Shown here in pieces: positions 34,262 through 43,589 of a DNA stretch of 64,000 nt. The notes beneath the pieces are model-generated. The model ran no database searches, was not told where the DNA came from, and saw nothing but the letters and a program-made list of their open reading frames with translations. Source of the stretch: Armatimonadota bacterium (GTDB taxonomy: Bacteria; Armatimonadota; Fimbriimonadia; Fimbriimonadales; Fimbriimonadaceae); NCBI GenBank assembly GCA_017303935.1, contig JAFLBD010000001.1, positions 62,001-126,000 on the forward strand, read 5' to 3'. The position numbers were made by a program, and so were the translations under genes. Positions within the stretch are counted from its first letter, which is position 1. Each line of letters opens with the position of its first letter.

Positions 34262-35803
34262 ATGAATACCGAAACAACAACCTCGGAAATCGTCGAGGAA
34301 AAGTCAGAGCACGATCTGTTGCTCGAAGCGTGGGCCGATCGCGAATACAAAGAAGGCTTCGTAACCGACCTCGAAACCGACCAATTTGAACCTGGCTTGA
34401 GCGAAGACGTCGTCATTGCGCTCAGTAAAAAGAAAGGTGAGCCAGAATGGATGACCGAGTGGAGGCTAAAGGCATATCGCCACTTCCTCACCATGAAAGA
34501 GCCGACATGGCCGAACGTGCAGTACCCACCAGTTGATCTGCAAGAGATCGCATACTACAGCGCGCCAAAGAATCTGCCGAGATTGGACTCACTCGCCGAC
34601 GCCGATCCCGAACTTCTCCGCACATTCGAGAAGCTTGGAATCCCAATCCACGAGCAAGAAATCCTTCTCAACGTACAAGGAAAGGGCGAGCGCGACGTTC
34701 CTTCGACAAGCCCGACAGCATCCAACAAAGTTGCCGTAGACGCCGTTTTCGACTCCGTATCGGTCGCGACAACCTTCAAAGATGAGCTCAAAAAGCACGG
34801 AATCATCTTCTGCAGCATCAGCGAAGCGATCAAAGACCACCCAGAACTCGTCCGCGAGTATCTCGGAAGCGTCGTGCCGTACAGCGATAACTACTATGCG
34901 ACCCTAAACAGCGCGGTTTTCAGCGATGGATCGTTCGTTTTCATCCCAAAAGGTGTGCGTTGCCCGATGGAACTTAGCACCTATTTCCGAATCAACGCCA
35001 GCAAAACCGGACAATTCGAACGAACCTTGATCATTGCCGAAGAAGGCGCCTTCGTCAGTTACCTTGAGGGCTGCACTGCGCCGATGCGCGACGAAAATCA
35101 GCTGCATGCGGCCGTCGTCGAGCTCGTTGCGCACAAAGACGCCACGATCAAATACAGCACCGTCCAAAACTGGTATCCCGGCGACAAGGAAGGCAAGGGA
35201 GGAATCTACAACTTTGTCACCAAGCGCGGAATCTGCCGAGGAAACAACGCAAAAATCACTTGGACACAGGTCGAAACCGGCTCGTCAATCACTTGGAAAT
35301 ACCCAAGCATCATCCTCAAGGGCGACTATAGCGTGGGCGAATTCTACAGTGTTGCGCTAACCGCTAACAAACAACAAGCCGATACCGGAACAAAGATGAT
35401 CCATATCGGAAAACATACAAAGTCCACGATTGTTAGCAAGGGAATTTCGGCAGGAAATGGACAAAACACCTATCGAGGTCTCGTTAAGGTCAATGCAGGC
35501 GCAGAAGGGGCCCGAAATTATTCGCAATGCGACAGCATGTTGATGGGTGACCAGTGCGGAGCGCACACTTTCCCTTACATCGAAGTGAAAAATCCGACCG
35601 CAACCGTCGAACACGAAGCATCGACTTCAAAAATCGGCGAAGATCAGATCTTTTACTGCAATCAACGCGGGATTCCAACCGAAGATGCCGTCAATATGAT
35701 CGTCAGCGGCTTCTGTAAGGAAGTGTTCCGCGAGCTTCCAATGGAATTTGCTGTCGAAGCACAAAAACTCCTCGGTGTCAGCCTCGAAGGATCAGTAGGT
35801 TAA
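34262..35803 (+). CDS. sufB: Fe-S cluster assembly protein SufB
   Basis: 513 aa, about 30-40 longer than usual. The core is highly conserved: [40 protein letters not shown] in two pieces, [39 protein letters not shown], the conserved Cys of [21 protein letters not shown] and [15 protein letters not shown]. Extra length comes from an acidic N-terminus and a Ser/Thr/Pro-rich insertion at about 136-155 ([19 protein letters not shown]). Normally SufB works with SufC and SufD, but neither is adjacent, nor is SufS/SufU. Its own promoter is upstream. Confidence 0.95.
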   Translation: MNTETTTSEIVEEKSEHDLLLEAWADREYKEGFVTDLETDQFEPGLSEDVVIALSKKKGEPEWMTEWRLKAYRHFLTMKEPTWPNVQYPPVDLQEIAYYSAPKNLPRLDSLADADPELLRTFEKLGIPIHEQEILLNVQGKGERDVPSTSPTASNKVAVDAVFDSVSVATTFKDELKKHGIIFCSISEAIKDHPELVREYLGSVVPYSDNYYATLNSAVFSDGSFVFIPKGVRCPMELSTYFRINASKTGQFERTLIIAEEGAFVSYLEGCTAPMRDENQLHAAVVELVAHKDATIKYSTVQNWYPGDKEGKGGIYNFVTKRGICRGNNAKITWTQVETGSSITWKYPSIILKGDYSVGEFYSVALTANKQQADTGTKMIHIGKHTKSTIVSKGISAGNGQNTYRGLVKVNAGAEGARNYSQCDSMLMGDQCGAHTFPYIEVKNPTATVEHEASTSKIGEDQIFYCNQRGIPTEDAVNMIVSGFCKEVFRELPMEFAVEAQKLLGVSLEGSVG

Positions 35804-35807
35804 TCAC

Positions 35808-35835
35808 AAAAAATGGGGAGCGTTTCCGCTCCCCA
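35808..35835 (-). terminator. Terminator of the FN3-like gene
   Basis: Stem TGGGGAGCG / CGCTCCCCA, 4-nt loop; on the minus strand it is followed by six T. It stands 35 nt beyond the FN3-like stop and could also slow transcripts from sufB. Confidence 0.8.
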
Positions 35836-35869
35836 AACCATATTGCATTACTTCCATTGGCTAACTGAT

Positions 35870-36511
35870 TTAAGCTGCGAGTGAGAATTCGCCAGTTCCG
35901 CCGTCCGCCCACAACGAAAATGGGAGCGATGGAGCCGAACTCAGGTTCCCGCGCTTCGCTGTGACGCGAAGCCAGATCTCTTGTCCAACAACTGGAGTAA
36001 AGTCAACCTTTGCCTTTGTGGTCACGTCCAAAGTCGTGTATTCAGCTGTGGCCGATGGTGCCGATTCGACGATAAAGATCGTGCCAAAAATGTTTCCACT
36101 TCGGTTCCACTTAAGCGTTACGACACCTTCGGTATTGATGGTCACCGTTAAGCCCTTAGGTGTGGTCGGAGCAGTAGAACTTCCGTTGTTGTTATGGTTA
36201 GGAACCAACAAAGCATCCAAAACTGAGTTTGGAATAGCGGCATTGGCGCGCCAAGTCTTCGCATAGCTGTTAATCACAGAGCGAGCTGCAGCCTTTTTCT
36301 CATTTTTATCTGCGGTAACGTTCGAAAGTTCTGCCTTTTTCGAAGCGACTACGGTCACTGCGCCTTGAAAGTCCTCGCAAAGGGAACTTAGGGCGGCCAG
36401 ATTTGCAGTTGTCAAACCGAGAACGGTCTTATAAGTGTTTGCATTCGCCAAAAACACGGTCATGTCTTGCGCCAAGACCACATCTTTGGTTTCTTCAGTG
36501 ATATAACTCAT
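35870..36511 (-). CDS. FN3-like domain protein
   Basis: 213 aa, two parts. Residues 1-95 are helical and Ala/Val-rich (NTYKTVLGLTTANLAALSSLCEDFQGAV), containing RSVINSYAKTWRANAAIPNSVLDAL; residues about 118-205 resemble a fibronectin type III fold (PKGLTVTINTEGVVTLKWNRSG, EIWLRVTAKRGNLSSAPS), joined by an Asn/Ser/Thr/Pro linker. No signal peptide. Similar two-part proteins occur in Planctomycetes and Verrucomicrobia with no known role. Monocistronic, with its own terminator. Confidence 0.6.
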   Translation of the reverse strand: MSYITEETKDVVLAQDMTVFLANANTYKTVLGLTTANLAALSSLCEDFQGAVTVVASKKAELSNVTADKNEKKAAARSVINSYAKTWRANAAIPNSVLDALLVPNHNNNGSSTAPTTPKGLTVTINTEGVVTLKWNRSGNIFGTIFIVESAPSATAEYTTLDVTTKAKVDFTPVVGQEIWLRVTAKRGNLSSAPSLPFSLWADGGTGEFSLAA

Positions 36512-36705
36512 CTGTTTTCAATCTCCTTCCCAAGTTCTTTGGGACTTATCGGTATCTTTGGCGGAGGTTTCCAAAATCTGTAGGCAGTAAACGGAAAAAA
36601 GTCCGAAGTTCTTTCGAATAAGTTCAAAGAAACCCAACTTTCTGCTGAAGAAAATCAGATTTCTTGCGAGCATTTTCGAAAAATGCCACAAAAAAATTTG
36701 GAAAA

Positions 36706-36831
36706 GTTAACAGGAATTCAAGATTCCTGGGCAGAGATCGCAATTTTGTCCGCAGGAACCGCGGAGAACTTGGCAGTAATCCGGAAAAACTGGGCAGGAA
36801 TCGCAAAGAACTGGGCAGAAATCGAGAAAAT
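36706..36831. repeat. 21-bp tandem repeat (about 6 units)
   Basis: The 319-nt gap between the FN3-like gene and mqnA holds five clear units of 21 bp from 36727, consensus CTGGGCAG-AATCGC-AAAA, plus a decayed sixth at 36706-36726. Unit starts are 36727, 36748, 36769, 36790 and 36811. It ends at the mqnA stop codon. The rest of the gap (36512-36705) shows only A/T-rich DNA with no gene signal. Confidence 0.75.
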
Positions 36832-37739
36832 CAGGACGATAAAAGTCCGCTCATGGGCGAATCTGACAATGAGCCGGAAACGATTTCAGGAAAATGGCGG
36901 CATTCGGCATAGCCTTGGGCCAGCAGCCGCGATTGAAACTCGCGCAAGCCGTCCAACATCTGCCCAGAAAGCTCATAAACGATGACCCGGTGGTAATAAT
37001 CTTCGAGCATTTCGCGCGTCCAGCCCGATTTCTCCTGCGCAAAGTCTAATAATTTCTCGAAATGCGGCAGAAAAACGCCCGCAGCCTCTTCAAACCAGCG
37101 CCGAAGGATGAATCTTTCGCTAAAAATGGCCGGAGGTTGCTTCCCAGCGGTGCTTAATGCGGCGGCGGTCTGCAAAAACAGCACCAAATCGGGCGTTAAT
37201 CGCTCATTTCCGATCCAACCCGCCCAAACAAACGGCTTGCCGGTGAGTTTTCGCCACTCTTCGCCGAGATCGAGGTCAAAAAGTCCGGTGCCGTCGGCGA
37301 GCATTCCGATATCGCCGATCAAAACGCACGCATCGCACCGCTCGAGCATCAATTTTTGGTCTGGCGGAAGCGTGATCGAGTCGAATTTTGCGCCGTAACC
37401 CTGCGACAAAACGATTTCGGCGAGCCGATTGCTGGTCATGCTGCTCTGATCCCAGGCCAGCGACCGAATTTCGGCGGGAGGAACCTTGCTGAGCACGCGA
37501 ACGCTCTTGACCGGGCCGTGCGAACCGATGCAAACACCCTCGGCAATGCGGCGTCCGGGCGTCATCAGGGCATCGACACTGCTGACCATGATCGCATCTG
37601 CCGCGCCGCTTTCGAGCAACGCCGGCAACCGCGAAGGAACTTCGTAAATCAGCTGGACTGGCGACTGATCGCCCAAGGATTCGAACCAAGCGACCAGCGG
37701 AAGCGCGTTAACATAGGGAACACATCCCACCCGAACCAT
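36831..37739 (-). CDS. mqnA: Chorismate dehydratase, futalosine pathway
   Basis: 302 aa. The start VRVGCVPYVNALPLVAWFES, with the SSVDALMTPGRRIAEGVCIGSHG segment and SMTSNRLAEIVL, is typical of MqnA, which dehydrates chorismate to 3-enolpyruvylbenzoate, the first step of futalosine-route menaquinone. Other features are the late VFLPHFEKLLDFA and DYYHRVIVYELSG. Menaquinol made by this pathway would feed the alternative complex III encoded from 42.8 kb. The other mqn genes are not in the window. It is divergent from the GNAT gene. Confidence 0.9.
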   Translation of the reverse strand: MVRVGCVPYVNALPLVAWFESLGDQSPVQLIYEVPSRLPALLESGAADAIMVSSVDALMTPGRRIAEGVCIGSHGPVKSVRVLSKVPPAEIRSLAWDQSSMTSNRLAEIVLSQGYGAKFDSITLPPDQKLMLERCDACVLIGDIGMLADGTGLFDLDLGEEWRKLTGKPFVWAGWIGNERLTPDLVLFLQTAAALSTAGKQPPAIFSERFILRRWFEEAAGVFLPHFEKLLDFAQEKSGWTREMLEDYYHRVIVYELSGQMLDGLREFQSRLLAQGYAECRHFPEIVSGSLSDSPMSGLLSS

Positions 37740-37771
37740 TAGTAATAGAGTTTACTGCCCGAGCGCGCGCC

Positions 37772-38344
37772 ATGAACACCGAATCTCAACTTTTAACCAA
37801 ACGGTTAATGCTCCGTCGTTACGATCTGGAGGCGGATTGTGCCGCCGCATTTGAGCTTTATTCGCGGTGGGAAGTGGTTCAGTTCCTGGGGGCGAACCCG
37901 GCGGTGATGGAATCTTTGGATCAGATGCGAGCTCGCATCGAATCGAACCTGAAAATGGAGCATTCGCGGGCAGATGGCACTGGTCGGTGGGTGATTGTGC
38001 CGCGGGATGGCGATGGGCAGATGGTGGGCGTGGTGCTCTTTGCGGAATTGCCGGACGGGGCGGGGAATTTGACTGGGGATTATGAGATTGGCTGGCATTT
38101 GCACCCGAATTTTTGGGGCATGGGGCTGGCTACGGAGGCGGCAATTGCGGTTCGTGATTTTGCTTTTGGGGTGATGCCGGGGCTTTTGGAATTGCGGGCG
38201 ATCGCTTATCCGCAGAATGTGAAATCTTTGCGCGTGATGGAGCGAATCGGCATGGAATTGGAGGGCAAAACCGACCGATATTATGGAATCGAGACGGTTT
38301 GCTACCGGATTAGCCGGGATTCGTGGGAAGATTTGCGCGGCTAA
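37772..38344 (+). CDS. GNAT acetyltransferase, RimJ/RimL type
   Basis: 190 aa. LLTKRLMLRRYDLEADCAAAFELY at the start, EIGWHLHPNFWGMGLATEAAIAVRDFAF (acetyl-CoA loop) and LELRAIAYPQNVKSLRVMERIGME at the end are standard for the Acetyltransf_3 group. It acetylates an amino group of a protein or small molecule. The gene is rich in GGGG/TTTTGG runs compared with neighbours, perhaps a sign of recent arrival. The palindrome TTAACC-AAAC-GGTTAA lies in its first codons. Confidence 0.82.
   Translation: MNTESQLLTKRLMLRRYDLEADCAAAFELYSRWEVVQFLGANPAVMESLDQMRARIESNLKMEHSRADGTGRWVIVPRDGDGQMVGVVLFAELPDGAGNLTGDYEIGWHLHPNFWGMGLATEAAIAVRDFAFGVMPGLLELRAIAYPQNVKSLRVMERIGMELEGKTDRYYGIETVCYRISRDSWEDLRG
37793..37808. 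repeat. Inverted repeat TTAACC-AAAC-GGTTAA
   Basis: Six-base perfect arms with a 4-base centre, in codons 8-13 of the GNAT gene. It has the same half sites as the dispersed ACC-N4-GGT element but a different centre. Confidence 0.45.
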
Positions 38345-38374
38345 TGGCTAATTTTTGGTGGTTTGCGCGGGATT

Positions 38375-39100
38375 TTAGGCGGGCTTTTTGGCGACAATCA
38401 CCACGCTTGAGCCCCAAGGCCAGCCATGCCGGACCAATCCTCGGCCTTCGAGGTCCATCAGCCGGATGAGCGCGCGGTTAAACCATTTTCCGACCACTGG
38501 CATCCGGACTTTTGCTTCGCCTCGGCTGAATCTCTCGAGCATTCGCCGCAAAACCACGATCGGAAACAGCCAAAACACGCTGTAACTCACCAATTCGACC
38601 TCAAAACCGGCTTGTATGAAGAGGGAATTGAATTCTGTTTTGGTGTACCTGCGCTTGTGGTGGAGGGCGATGTCGTGCGGTCCCCACAACCAACGGAATG
38701 CGGGCACATTCGCAATGACTACTCCGCCGGGATTGAGCACTCTTAGAATCTGATTGACGGTGAGTGCGTCATCGTCGATGTGTTCTATGGTGTCGAGCGT
38801 GACAACAACGTCAAATTTGTTGTCTTCGAACGGCATATCCGCGCCATCTGCGAGCACGACGTTGCGCAACCCTCGGGATTCGCACAGCTTTTTGGACTGT
38901 TCGCTGACATCGAGGCCGGTAGCGTCGTATCGATTGGCGAGTTCGGCGAGCATTGCCCCCGCTCCGCAACCTAGATCGAGCGCGGTCTTGGCTTCTGGGG
39001 CGAATTTCTGGATCAGTCCGAGGGCCAATCGCCGACGTGCCACAAACCACCAATAATGGTCTTCTAATTCGAAGAGTCGGGAGTATTCAGCGGGATTCAA
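38375..39100 (-). CDS. SAM-dependent methyltransferase
   Basis: 241 aa. Class I motif I is ALDLGCGAGAMLAEL, followed by ATGLDVSEQSKKLCESRG and the strand FDVVVTLDTIEHIDDD; LNPGGVVIANVPAFRWLWGPHD is typical of glycan or lipid-linked sugar methyltransferases. A hydrophobic C-terminal third suggests contact with a membrane. It overlaps the GT2 gene by 4 nt (ATGA) and so probably modifies the same glycolipid. Confidence 0.8.
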   Translation of the reverse strand: MNPAEYSRLFELEDHYWWFVARRRLALGLIQKFAPEAKTALDLGCGAGAMLAELANRYDATGLDVSEQSKKLCESRGLRNVVLADGADMPFEDNKFDVVVTLDTIEHIDDDALTVNQILRVLNPGGVVIANVPAFRWLWGPHDIALHHKRRYTKTEFNSLFIQAGFEVELVSYSVFWLFPIVVLRRMLERFSRGEAKVRMPVVGKWFNRALIRLMDLEGRGLVRHGWPWGSSVVIVAKKPA

Positions 39101-39843
39101 AACGGATTAGGGTTCTTTGCTGTTCGACGCGATTTGCCTTGCAGCCTCAATCGGATCAAATCGATGAGCATTTGCGATCCATCTTGGAGCAATCTCACCT
39201 TCGATCCCTCTTGATGTCGCCATCGGATCGGCACTTCGTCGATTTTGTAGCCAAGATCACGCGCAATCATCAGACATTCGAAGTCGAACCCAAACCGATT
39301 GAGCTTGCACCGCGAAAAAATATCCATGCACGCCGCACTCGTGAACATTTTGAATCCACATTGCGTGTCTGCGATGCCTCGAATCCCGAAGAGCTGGACT
39401 GCCGCGTTGAATGTGCGCCCAGCGATCTCGCGATACATCGGCTGACGGACTTCGAGATTGCTCTCTTTGAGCGGTCTTGACCCAATCGCCACGTCTGCGC
39501 CTTGAAGCATTCGCGGGAGGAGCTTCTCAGTTTCTTCTTGTGGGGTGGCTAAATCAGCATCGCAGAAAAGAACGTAGTTTCCTTGCGCCTTGAGCATTCC
39601 AACTCGGACCGCGCACCCTTTTCCTTTGTTGGGTTGGTATTCGAATACGCTAAATTCCGGATGAGTTTGAGCAAAATCCTCGACGATTGCCTTGGTCTTG
39701 TCTTGACTTCCATCGCTAACCACGAGCACGTCGTAGGTGTACGACTGATTGCCGTAATATTCGGCTAGACACGCCAAAGTTCTCTCGAGTCGAGCCTCCT
39801 CGTTGTAAGCAGGTACGACCACGCTCAGGTGGAATTGATCCAA
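39097..39843 (-). CDS. GT2 glycosyltransferase, DPM/ALG5-like
   Basis: 248 aa without transmembrane helices. Nucleotide-sugar site VVPAYNEEARLERTL, SDGSQDKT, the metal-binding DADLATPQEE and the ADTQCGFKMF acceptor loop match dolichyl/polyprenyl-phosphate beta-glucosyltransferases. It would charge polyprenyl phosphate with a sugar on the cytoplasmic face. Middle gene of a three-gene unit with the phosphodiester glycosidase (upstream, 20 nt) and the methyltransferase. Confidence 0.85.
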   Translation of the reverse strand: MDQFHLSVVVPAYNEEARLERTLACLAEYYGNQSYTYDVLVVSDGSQDKTKAIVEDFAQTHPEFSVFEYQPNKGKGCAVRVGMLKAQGNYVLFCDADLATPQEETEKLLPRMLQGADVAIGSRPLKESNLEVRQPMYREIAGRTFNAAVQLFGIRGIADTQCGFKMFTSAACMDIFSRCKLNRFGFDFECLMIARDLGYKIDEVPIRWRHQEGSKVRLLQDGSQMLIDLIRLRLQGKSRRTAKNPNPF

Positions 39844-39863
39844 GGTCTTCCGATGATACCGCT

Positions 39864-40613
39864 CTAGCGATTGTCGCCGGGCAATAAGAACGGCGACCGG
39901 TCATAGACCACAAACATGTTCGAAAGTTTGCGCGCGGGGCGAATCTTGATCTCGCCGCGGACCATCAAACAGGTGGAAGAACCGCCATCCATCGAGACTG
40001 CATTCGTGCATCCGCTGGCGTGCATCGCCTTTCCAAGCTCGGAGAGAGTCACTTTTTGCGAAGTGCTGTAAAAAACCAATCTTCCGTCGGCAGTTGTGCC
40101 GACGCCGCACCGAGTTGCTCGGCCCCAGATCGCAGGATCGCGGAATTTCTGCCCCTTTGGGTCTGGCGCAACGACACCATTTCGAATCAACCGAACCGCT
40201 CCGCGAAGTGCGAAACGATAGTTGGACAAATCAATCGGCTGCATGAACGGCGTATCGACGATTTCTACTTCGCCATACCAATCGACGCCAATAATTGAGC
40301 CACGCCAGCCTTGTGCTTCTTGAATTCCGTCGACAACGACGTCACCGACGGGATACGCGCTCCAGGTATTGAAGAATGTTCCGGTGATTGCGACGAGCGG
40401 TTGCTCTTCGCGGGTGAGATCTACGGGTGATTCGAGCTTTCCGCTATAGACAACGCCAGGTTGGACGCGCTCCGACCGAAGATCGACGGAGACCTCGTGA
40501 TACCAAGCAGCACCAGATTTGAGTTTCTGGTACTCCACGACTTGGGCTTGACGGGCAAATGCCGCCACTCCCAGCGACACTGCTGCCGCCACGAATATTG
40601 TTCTAGTCCACAT
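39864..40613 (-). CDS. Secreted phosphodiester glycosidase (NAGPA) domain protein
   Basis: 249 aa: signal peptide (FVAAAVSLGVAAFA) then a NAGPA/DUF2233 domain. Typical pieces are VAITGTFFN, RCGVGTTADGRLVFYST and SMDGGSSTCLMV. In mammals the domain uncovers mannose-6-phosphate; in bacteria it cleaves sugar phosphodiester links in exopolysaccharide or wall polymers. With the GT2 and methyltransferase genes it suggests a small surface-glycan unit. Divergent from ctaAB, with about 180 nt between the starts. Confidence 0.82.
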   Translation of the reverse strand: MWTRTIFVAAAVSLGVAAFARQAQVVEYQKLKSGAAWYHEVSVDLRSERVQPGVVYSGKLESPVDLTREEQPLVAITGTFFNTWSAYPVGDVVVDGIQEAQGWRGSIIGVDWYGEVEIVDTPFMQPIDLSNYRFALRGAVRLIRNGVVAPDPKGQKFRDPAIWGRATRCGVGTTADGRLVFYSTSQKVTLSELGKAMHASGCTNAVSMDGGSSTCLMVRGEIKIRPARKLSNMFVVYDRSPFLLPGDNR

Positions 40614-40750
40614 TTCAATTGCCCGTAGTTAAGTAATTAAGGCTAAAACAGGGATTCAAACAACCCCTAGAATCACGTGGTTTTATCCGATCTGCTCGCA
40701 AAAATTCCAGGGGGCTTACGCATCTTTCGCTTTTTTCGTTGCGTCTCTAG

Positions 40751-40779
40751 TTGAAATTCCGCCAAGGCTGGTCTACAAT
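40751..40779 (+). promoter_or_regulatory. ctaAB promoter, short leader
   Basis: TTGAAA (40751-40756), 17-nt spacer, TACAAT (40774-40779). The expected start at about 40786 is only some 9 nt before the ATG, with no Shine-Dalgarno, so the mRNA is nearly leaderless. Confidence 0.6.
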
Positions 40780-40794
40780 AACCAAATTGCGCTG

Positions 40795-42759
40795 ATGTCA
40801 AGCTCTGACTTAAGTTCTAGCCCCGACAGCAGGCCCCCTGCTGAGACGATGACCCAAGAGGTGATCCAACAAACAGCGCAATCCGAAGTTCAAGTTGAAC
40901 AAAATGTAAAGATTCCCGATTCGGCTCCGAACAAGACGTTGCGCCGAATGGCTCTGGCGAACTTGATCGCGACTCTTTTGGTGATTCTTTGGGGCGCAGT
41001 CGTTCGAGCCACCGGTTCCGGCGCGGGTTGTGGCGATCACTGGCCACGCTGTAACGGCGAAATCATTCCGAGTTTCAAGCAAGTCAGCACGATGATCGAA
41101 TTCACTCATCGCGCGATGACTGGAATCTGGCTTGCGATGATTGTCGGCACAGTCGTTCTGGTCTACAGGTCTACTCCTAAGAAGAGTCTCTTGAGAAAGT
41201 CGGCGACGGTGATGTCTGCTTTCGCGGTTATCGAATGTCTGATTGGCGCCGCGCTCGTTCTCTTCAAACTAGTCGGCCACGATACGTCAAGCAATCGGGC
41301 CGCTGTGATGGCAATCCATCATTTGAACACGGCAATCTTGCTCGGTGTAGTCACCTTGATGTGCTACTGGGCATACGGCGGGGCAAAGATTCGGCTTCAG
41401 AACCAAGGTGCCGCTGCTGGCGGGTTAGCGATCGGAATGGTCGCCCTTCTGGCTACTATTGTTAGCGGAGCGATTACTGCACTCGGCGATACGCTATTCA
41501 AAGCTCAAAGTTCTGCGCATGCGTTGGAGCGAGCGCTGACTCCAACCGCACACTTCCTCGAAAAGCTTCGCGTTGCCCATCCGATTATCAGCATCTCCGC
41601 ATCGCTTTTCATTCTTCTGTTTGTCGGGCAACTGCTCGTGACACGCAAATCGGCCCATCTCACCAAATTTGGGCGATGGACGATGGCGCTGATCGGAATT
41701 CAGGTGATTCACGGCGCGCTAAACGTCGCGATGAAGGCGCCGGTGTACATGCAAATCATCCACTTGGCCATCGCCGACGTGTTGCTGATTGCTTACGTTT
41801 TGACTTCGGCTGTTGCGCTCAGTGCTAATTCCGCGGAAACGGTTTCGGAAGCGCAAGAAGAGCCCGTCGAACGCCTCAAAGGGCGAGATGCCGTTCGTGC
41901 TTACATCGCGTTGACCAAGCCAAGGGTGATCAGTCTCTTGCTGTTCACGACTCTGCTGGCGATGTTCATCGCCGCTAAAGGTTGGCCCGGAGGCGGATTG
42001 CTGTTCTGGGTTGCGATTGGTGGATATTTTGCGGCTGGTGCGGCAAATGCGATCAACATGGTGATCGACAGCGATATTGACGTTCGCATGAAGCGAACGA
42101 GCACTCGTCCGACCGTCACACGGCAAATTCCCGCTTCTCATGCGATGATTTTCGCGCTCACTCTGGCGACGCTCAGCTGCGTGATGCTGACGCTCGCCGC
42201 GAACGCGCTGACAGCCGTTCTTGCTATGGCAGGACTGCTGTTCTACGTCTTCATCTACACCTTGTTGCTCAAGCGCCGAACATGGCAGAACATCGTCATC
42301 GGCGGAGCTGCAGGCAGTTTCCCTCCACTCGTGGGTTGGGCGGCGGTTACTGGTGAACTAAGCCCGTTGGCTTGGTTCCTGTTTGCGCTCATCTTCTTCT
42401 GGACCCCGGTCCACTTCTGGGCACTTGCGCTGTTGATCAAGGACGATTACGCCGAGGCCGGCATCCCGATGCTCCCGGTCGTCCACGGCGAGCGTGCCAC
42501 GGTTGTGCAGATCACGGTCTACGCCATCCTGACCGCGTTGCTGTGCTTTGTGCCTGTGATGCTAGGAACGGCTGGACTCGTGTATGTCGCAACGGCGCTT
42601 CTGCTCAACGCAATATTGGTACTTCGAAGCTGGCAACTGATGAATCAGCCAGATCGTCCCAAGGCTGTACGGCTGTTCAAGTACTCGATGGTCTATCTCG
42701 CGCTTTTCTTCGTCATGATGGCGATCGACCAGGCAAATAGAGGAATTTTGTTGGGATAG
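40795..42759 (+). CDS. ctaAB: Heme A synthase / heme O synthase fusion (CtaA-CtaB)
   Basis: 654 aa, two membrane enzymes in one chain. Residues about 47-340 are CtaA/Cox15: [25 protein letters not shown] with its Cys pair, EFTHRAMTG and a later LRVAHPI with conserved His. Residues about 368-654 are CtaB/Cox10: [14 protein letters not shown], the prenyl-diphosphate motif [19 protein letters not shown] and the second Asp-rich loop [20 protein letters not shown]. Together they farnesylate heme B to heme O and oxidise it to heme A for the oxidase at 51.9 kb. Fusions of this kind are known in some deep-branching phyla. The Glu/Ser-rich N-terminus is a cytoplasmic extension. Confidence 0.93.
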   Translation: MSSSDLSSSPDSRPPAETMTQEVIQQTAQSEVQVEQNVKIPDSAPNKTLRRMALANLIATLLVILWGAVVRATGSGAGCGDHWPRCNGEIIPSFKQVSTMIEFTHRAMTGIWLAMIVGTVVLVYRSTPKKSLLRKSATVMSAFAVIECLIGAALVLFKLVGHDTSSNRAAVMAIHHLNTAILLGVVTLMCYWAYGGAKIRLQNQGAAAGGLAIGMVALLATIVSGAITALGDTLFKAQSSAHALERALTPTAHFLEKLRVAHPIISISASLFILLFVGQLLVTRKSAHLTKFGRWTMALIGIQVIHGALNVAMKAPVYMQIIHLAIADVLLIAYVLTSAVALSANSAETVSEAQEEPVERLKGRDAVRAYIALTKPRVISLLLFTTLLAMFIAAKGWPGGGLLFWVAIGGYFAAGAANAINMVIDSDIDVRMKRTSTRPTVTRQIPASHAMIFALTLATLSCVMLTLAANALTAVLAMAGLLFYVFIYTLLLKRRTWQNIVIGGAAGSFPPLVGWAAVTGELSPLAWFLFALIFFWTPVHFWALALLIKDDYAEAGIPMLPVVHGERATVVQITVYAILTALLCFVPVMLGTAGLVYVATALLLNAILVLRSWQLMNQPDRPKAVRLFKYSMVYLALFFVMMAIDQANRGILLG

Positions 42760-42820
42760 TTCGAGAAACTGCCCTGACCCCTTAGAAACGACACTGTGAT
42801 TTTTAGTAGGATAAACACTT

Positions 42821-43570
42821 ATGGCTCAGCTCTTTAAACCAAGCACGAACTCGCTCGCAAAGTACAGCCTCTTAGGCTTCGGTGCTTTGCCGGTTCTAGC
42901 CATTCTCATCGGGATGACCGTGAGTCGCGGGACGTCGAATACCCGTGTTAACAACGCTTTGGAGCAACCAGTTCCATTTAGCCACCGTCACCACGCCACC
43001 GAGCTTGGAATTGACTGCCGCTACTGCCATACCAGCGTTGAAAAGGCGGCGTCTGCCGGAATGCCGAGCACCGAAACGTGCATGAGCTGCCATGAACATA
43101 TTTGGACGAACAGCCCGCTCCTTGAGCCAGTGCGGGATAGCTTCGCCAACAACAAGCCGATCAATTGGGTGAAGCTGAACAAGGTCCCTGAATTCGTGTT
43201 CTTTAACCACTCGGTCCACGTGAACAAGGGAGTTAGCTGCAATCAGTGCCACGGCAAGATTCAGGACATGCAGATGGCGTACAAGTCGCGCAGCCTGTTT
43301 ATGGCCTGGTGTCTCGAGTGCCACAAGGCGCCCGAGAAGTACCTCTACACGGATGCCAAGAACCCGAACCTCTCGCCGCGAGAGCAAGTTTTTAACCTCT
43401 ACACCAAGTACCAAGCTGACCCGACAATGCAAAGTCTTGCGCCAAACGAGGCCGACCTGTTGCGTGGGGAAGAGCAGCGTGCCAACTCCATCGAAGAGGG
43501 CACCAAATTGTTGAAGGAGCGAGGAGTTCAGAAGGCGCAAATGGCCGACTGCTCGGTGTGCCACCACTAA
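42821..43570 (+). CDS. actA: Alternative complex III subunit ActA, pentaheme cytochrome c
   Basis: 249 aa. One N-terminal membrane helix, then five CxxCH sites: CRYCH, CMSCH, CNQCH, CLECH and CSVCH, the last only a few residues from the C-terminus. Extra His (FSHRHH, FNHSVHVNK) provide axial ligands. ActA relays electrons from ActB towards ActE or the oxidase on the periplasmic side. AGGA lies about 10 nt before the ATG. First gene of a 13-kb plus-strand operon. Confidence 0.92.
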   Translation: MAQLFKPSTNSLAKYSLLGFGALPVLAILIGMTVSRGTSNTRVNNALEQPVPFSHRHHATELGIDCRYCHTSVEKAASAGMPSTETCMSCHEHIWTNSPLLEPVRDSFANNKPINWVKLNKVPEFVFFNHSVHVNKGVSCNQCHGKIQDMQMAYKSRSLFMAWCLECHKAPEKYLYTDAKNPNLSPREQVFNLYTKYQADPTMQSLAPNEADLLRGEEQRANSIEEGTKLLKERGVQKAQMADCSVCHH

Positions 43571-43589
43571 GGATTGAAGGAACAGCTTG

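Noticed and set aside
36664-36985. Two plus-strand ORFs across the 21-bp repeat
   Set aside because: Both frames are open only because the repeat length is a multiple of three, both run into the mqnA gene on the opposite strand, and no ribosome site was found.
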